Part shown: positions 61,901 to 64,000 of the stretch, piece by piece
Layout: each line of letters starts with the position of its first letter
Numbering within the stretch: position 1 is the first letter of the stretch
Source: Hallerella succinigenes
GTDB taxonomy: Bacteria; Fibrobacterota; Fibrobacteria; Fibrobacterales; Fibrobacteraceae
Reading direction: 5' to 3'
Length of the DNA: 64,000 nt
Assembly (NCBI RefSeq): GCF_002797675.1
Contig: NZ_PGEX01000001.1
Location: 2,604,001 to 2,668,000, forward strand
Position numbers and translations under genes: made by a program
Notes under the pieces: generated by a model
What the model was told of the DNA's origin: nothing
Seen by the model: only the letters and a program-made list of their open reading frames with translations
Database searches by the model: none

Positions 61901-63355
61901 TTAACTTTTGCGACGTTCCTGACGCTCTTTGTGGTGCCTGCAGCGTATACCTTCTTTGCGAGCATACCTGAACGCAGTGCCAAAGTGGACCCGGATGCGA
62001 ATGCGGACCCGAATACGGGCGTAAAGCTTGCTTCGATGCTCTTGCCGATGATTTTTGCAGGAGTCCTTCTCCTTCCGCAAACGTCAAATGCGGCGGTGCT
62101 TTCTCCCGAAGAAGCGGTGCAAACGGCAATTGAAAAGAATGCTTCCGCATTGATCTATGAAGAGAATGTAAAAAGTGCAGAAGCGAATGTAAAAAGTTCG
62201 CGCAAGGGACTTTTGCCGACCGTAGACCTTTCGCTTTCGCGTTATTACAGCTACGGCGATGCGTATTCCAAAACACAGGCGGGTGTGACGTCGGATATCG
62301 ATGGCGATTTAGGTCATAGCGATGCTTTCCAGATAGCGGTCAATTATACGGTCTTTGACGGCTTTAACGATATTGCTTCGTACAAGGCAAGCAAGGCGCA
62401 GGTGGAAAGTTCCAAGGCGGCGTTACGTGCCGCGCGGGAATCCTTGGCGGCAAATGTGCTTACCGCATACTTTAGCGCGGTGAATGCGAAGTCGGCACTT
62501 GTCCTTGCGGATTCGAACCTTTCTGTTTCGAGAGAGCGCTGCGAACTCGCCAAGAACAAGTATGAAGCGGGCTCGATGACGCGTCTTGATTTTCTTTCTG
62601 CGCAAATGGACTTTTCAAGCGACAGCTCCAAGTACCTTTCGCTCGAATCAAGCCTTTCTTCTGCCATCCGAACCTTGGATGAATTCTTGGGAGGTGGCGT
62701 CATTCACAGCGGAAACGATCTGCCGGATTCGATCGCCGTCGAACGGAAACCTTTTTGGACGTCGGAAGAAGGCCTCGCCCGTGCCAAGGAACGTGCCTTG
62801 GAAAACAATGCGGACCTTGCGGCCGCCAAGGCGCAGATGAACTATGCGCAGGTGAACCGCCAAGGTTCGAATTCGAATCTTTATCCGAAGCTCAATTTGC
62901 ACGGTTCTTGGAATGCGACTGCCAGCGAATCGGATAAGTCAAATCCAGAAAAAGCGAACAGCCAGTATTTTAAGGTCGGTGCCGCTTTGACGTGGAACCT
63001 GTTCAACGGTCTTGCGGACAATGCGGCATCGGAATCGGCGAAAATCGCGGAACGGTCTGCGGAACTGCAGGTCGAAAATGTACGCCTGAACGTAGAAACG
63101 CTAGTGTCGAATGCAGTCGAAGCTCATCTCCGTTCTTTAGACGCTCTGCAGGTTGCTGAAGGTAATGCGGAACTCGCCGCGGAAATGTTGAAGCTTGGCG
63201 AAGAACGCTTAAAGACGGGAAGCATCACGAACTTTGAATTCCGTGAAACGCAGAGCCAGTGGAGATCTGCACGTGAAGCGCTCCTTTCGGCCCGAATCGC
63301 CACCCGGACGGCGGAAATCCAGGTAAAGCTTTTGACGGGCGATATTCTGAAGTAG
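58949..63355 (+). CDS. RND efflux pump fused to a TolC-family outer-membrane channel
   Basis: A 1468-residue polypeptide in one open frame. Residues 1 to about 1010 form a complete HAE-1-like RND permease: the start RRPVLVTVLSLGIILIGAFG, periplasmic domains, TM4 proton-relay Asp401-Asp402 in GLVVDDAIVIVENI, and the TM10 Lys in GLVTKNGILIVEF. Residues from about 1050 to the end are a TolC-type factor (LSPEEAVQTAIEKNASALIYEENVKSAEA, then NYTVFDGFND, and a second repeat with LTWNLFNGLADN). Between them, residues 1025-1049 read as a signal peptide: VKLASMLLPMIFAGVLLLPQ, then TSNAA, with Ser-x-Ala before a possible cleavage after Ala1048. A 12-helix pump ends in the cytoplasm, so this segment would carry the TolC part across the membrane and may then be cut. 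Separate translation from an internal ATG at 62036 is possible, but no ribosome binding site is seen. Confidence 0.92.
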   Translation: MSFSTLSIRRPVLVTVLSLGIILIGAFGASNLGIREYPNVDSPIITVRTTYTGANAAVVETEVTEIIEASVNSASGIKSLTSTSSDGRSSIRAEFEVGTDLEAAANDIRDRVSRVQRKLPDGADAPVVYKSDSDSDPILIASLLSDTRDAMELSELATNVVKERLQTIPGVSEVNLWGAKTPVVRLWLDPLRMKAMGVTASDVSSALSVENEELPAGKIEGQTMDLSIRTLGRLNSPSDFNSIPVKIAADGSIVKLSDVAQVHYEPMDTRTGFKRNGKNVISVAVIAQPGSNHVAIADEFYKRVEALRRDLPSDIQILSGLDTSVNIRSSIQEVIETIFISFLLVIAVIFLFLREARTTLIPMVVIPVSIVGSFFVLYLFDFSINVLTLLAMVLAIGLVVDDAIVIVENIYQKIERNMSPKAAAVAGIREIFFAVIATSVVLMAVFVPMLALGGTTGLLFREFVAVMIGTVVISTFCALTLTPMLCSKILRVQNKGVLYNATEPFFEWLNEIYNKLLNAFLRVRGLIFVIIGALMVAAYFCFTNLSTEMAPQEDSNMFMVNISAPEGTGLGQTKKMSEAFVEEMTSLMDSTEYEEIQAGARSGGSSMIRVTLNRDKSKRRSQSEIARQVQILGANYPDLRVMVFEPQSISTSRGGLPVQFVLQAGEIEVLRELLPKFTAEAEKSPVFSVVNADLKFTKPELHVEINRDKAHDQGVSVDDIASTIALTMGDQTYGEFYKEGRQYDIIGAVPYQYRASPMHLDELSVRNGSGEMVSVSNFITYKEKSASPSLPRYNRFSAATISAGLMPGKTVGDGVEEMRRIAKTVIPDSLNIQTELTGTSKEYEESSSGLYVVFLFALACIFLVLAGQFESYRAPFVTFFTVPLAIAGAVISLYFFGQTLNIFSEIALILLLGLVTKNGILIVEFANQIAERTGCSRLAAAKKAARLRFRPILMTSLSTVLGALPLILTGTPSRIAMGVTIVCGLTFATFLTLFVVPAAYTFFASIPERSAKVDPDANADPNTGVKLASMLLPMIFAGVLLLPQTSNAAVLSPEEAVQTAIEKNASALIYEENVKSAEANVKSSRKGLLPTVDLSLSRYYSYGDAYSKTQAGVTSDIDGDLGHSDAFQIAVNYTVFDGFNDIASYKASKAQVESSKAALRAARESLAANVLTAYFSAVNAKSALVLADSNLSVSRERCELAKNKYEAGSMTRLDFLSAQMDFSSDSSKYLSLESSLSSAIRTLDEFLGGGVIHSGNDLPDSIAVERKPFWTSEEGLARAKERALENNADLAAAKAQMNYAQVNRQGSNSNLYPKLNLHGSWNATASESDKSNPEKANSQYFKVGAALTWNLFNGLADNAASESAKIAERSAELQVENVRLNVETLVSNAVEAHLRSLDALQVAEGNAELAAEMLKLGEERLKTGSITNFEFRETQSQWRSAREALLSARIATRTAEIQVKLLTGDILK

Positions 63356-63430
63356 AATCCAGCAGTCTCTGGCTGATAATTTCAAGTTTTTTTTACATCC
63401 CACCGAGCAAGAATAATCTAATTCATAGAT

Positions 63431-64000
63431 ATGAATAAAATTCTGTGTTTGGTGGTATGTTTGACCGCTTTCCTTTTTGCCGAAGAAAAGCTCCCGATTT
63501 ATAAAACGGATGACCCCTCTTCCAAAATTATAGGCTACCTGACCGTTTCGGATGAGGTGGAAGAACTTACGATTCCGCCGAAAAAGAAGAAGGTGGTGAA
63601 GTACGTGAAGCAGCGCAATTCTAAAAAGAAAAAACGCGTGGTGAAGTACGAGGAACTTCCACCGGGACCTCCGCCGGAGTATATTCCGGTGAAGACTCGC
63701 TTTGCCAAAAAAGGCTATGTACGCCGTGCGGATCTCGCCCGCATGAAGGAGCGTGCAACGGACTTGAGCGGAATCTATTCTTCGCCGACGGGAAGCGTTA
63801 TTCTTTCCAAATCGCCAAATTCTCCGGGGCGGTTCAATATTGTCATTCAGAACGGACATGGAAGATTCCGTGCTGCGATTTCCATGGGGAACGTGCAGGC
63901 GATGAATCAGTTTGGGCATACACGCTTCAACTATGCGGAACCGGGCTGCGTCGTGGATGTGGACTTGTTTGAACGTAAAGTGCGCGTGGCGCAAAAGGGC
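63431..64000 (+). CDS. Secreted basic protein, C-terminus outside window
   Basis: An open frame of 190 codons from the ATG at 63431 to the window edge, without a stop. The start is a short signal peptide (MNKILCLVVCLTAFLFAEE). Next comes an SH3-like part (PIYKTDDPSSKIIGYLTVSDEVEEL), then a Lys-rich stretch (PPKKKKVVKYVKQRNSKKKK) and a Pro-rich piece (ELPPGPPPEY). The region from about residue 116 (GIYSSPTGSVILSK onwards) is strand-rich. No family is recognised. It begins 75 bases after the RND-TolC gene; a T-rich stretch between them follows only a weak hairpin. Confidence 0.6.
   Translation, partial: MNKILCLVVCLTAFLFAEEKLPIYKTDDPSSKIIGYLTVSDEVEELTIPPKKKKVVKYVKQRNSKKKKRVVKYEELPPGPPPEYIPVKTRFAKKGYVRRADLARMKERATDLSGIYSSPTGSVILSKSPNSPGRFNIVIQNGHGRFRAAISMGNVQAMNQFGHTRFNYAEPGCVVDVDLFERKVRVAQKG

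Noticed and set aside
63209-63994. Minus-strand frame of 261 codons at the right edge
   Set aside because: Overlaps the end of the RND-TolC gene and the plus-strand secreted protein, which has a signal peptide and protein-like composition.
1-64000. CRISPR arrays and cas genes
   Set aside because: No regularly spaced repeats of 23-40 bases and no Cas motifs were seen anywhere.

Overview
This window looks like the chromosome of a Gram-negative, rumen-type bacterium, most likely Fibrobacter or a close relative. That is an inference from several features: lipoproteins whose mature N-terminus runs into poly-serine linkers, a secreted PDZ protein with a C-terminal sorting-type domain, lipid A synthesis (LpxD) together with Lgt and RND efflux, and acyl-CoA dehydrogenase/ETF and 2-hydroxyacyl-CoA-dehydratase-activase genes pointing to anaerobic metabolism. 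No rRNA or species-diagnostic marker is present, so genus-level identity is not proven.

Layout. 1-9.7 kb is a minus-strand block: the start of a secreted protein, an ABC-F ATPase, a transglutaminase-like protein, a 1478-residue double activase/dehydratase-like protein, Lgt, a small penicillin-binding protein and oligoribonuclease. At 9.8-13 kb FabF converges on a DXS-like enzyme, whose upstream side carries an IS630-type element at 13-14.1 kb. That element abuts a deleted AAA-ATPase-like gene. 15-20 kb holds a DUF2279 protein, GDP-mannose dehydratase and reductase (GDP-rhamnose route), a glycosyltransferase and a DHH nanoRNase. 20.3-28.7 kb is a long plus-strand run: Ddl, TsaB, RimI, a DUF218 protein, a lipoprotein/outer-membrane barrel/lipoprotein cluster, and a tightly overlapping sugar cluster (ArnA-dehydrogenase-like, GT2, SDR). 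HrpB, a small membrane protein and SpeA follow.

35.6-39.3 kb is a GC-rich, strongly codon-biased etfB-etfA-acyl-CoA dehydrogenase operon; its dehydrogenase carries an in-frame palindromic insertion. 39.5-46 kb is the opposite: AT-rich and decayed, with two IS4-family elements (one with a clean 9-bp target duplication), frameshifts and gene remnants. From 46 kb on the genome is ordinary again: GNAT, a short UvrA paralogue, YihY, a lipid kinase, LpxD, a tRNA-Arg(CCU), an AlgJ/AlgX-like protein, HemL and PmbA. The window closes with an efflux operon whose inner-membrane RND pump and outer-membrane TolC-like channel are encoded as one 1468-residue polypeptide with a signal-peptide-like segment at the junction, and the start of a basic secreted protein.

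Themes: envelope biogenesis (Lgt, PBP, Ddl, LpxD, nucleotide-sugar and glycosyltransferase genes, AlgJ/X-like protein, lipoproteins, RND efflux) dominates. The most unusual single gene is the RND-TolC fusion. Other signals worth checking are the palindromic coding insertion, the homopolymer frameshift in the PDZ protein signal peptide, the coexistence of Orn and NrnA, and the IS-damaged AT-rich island.
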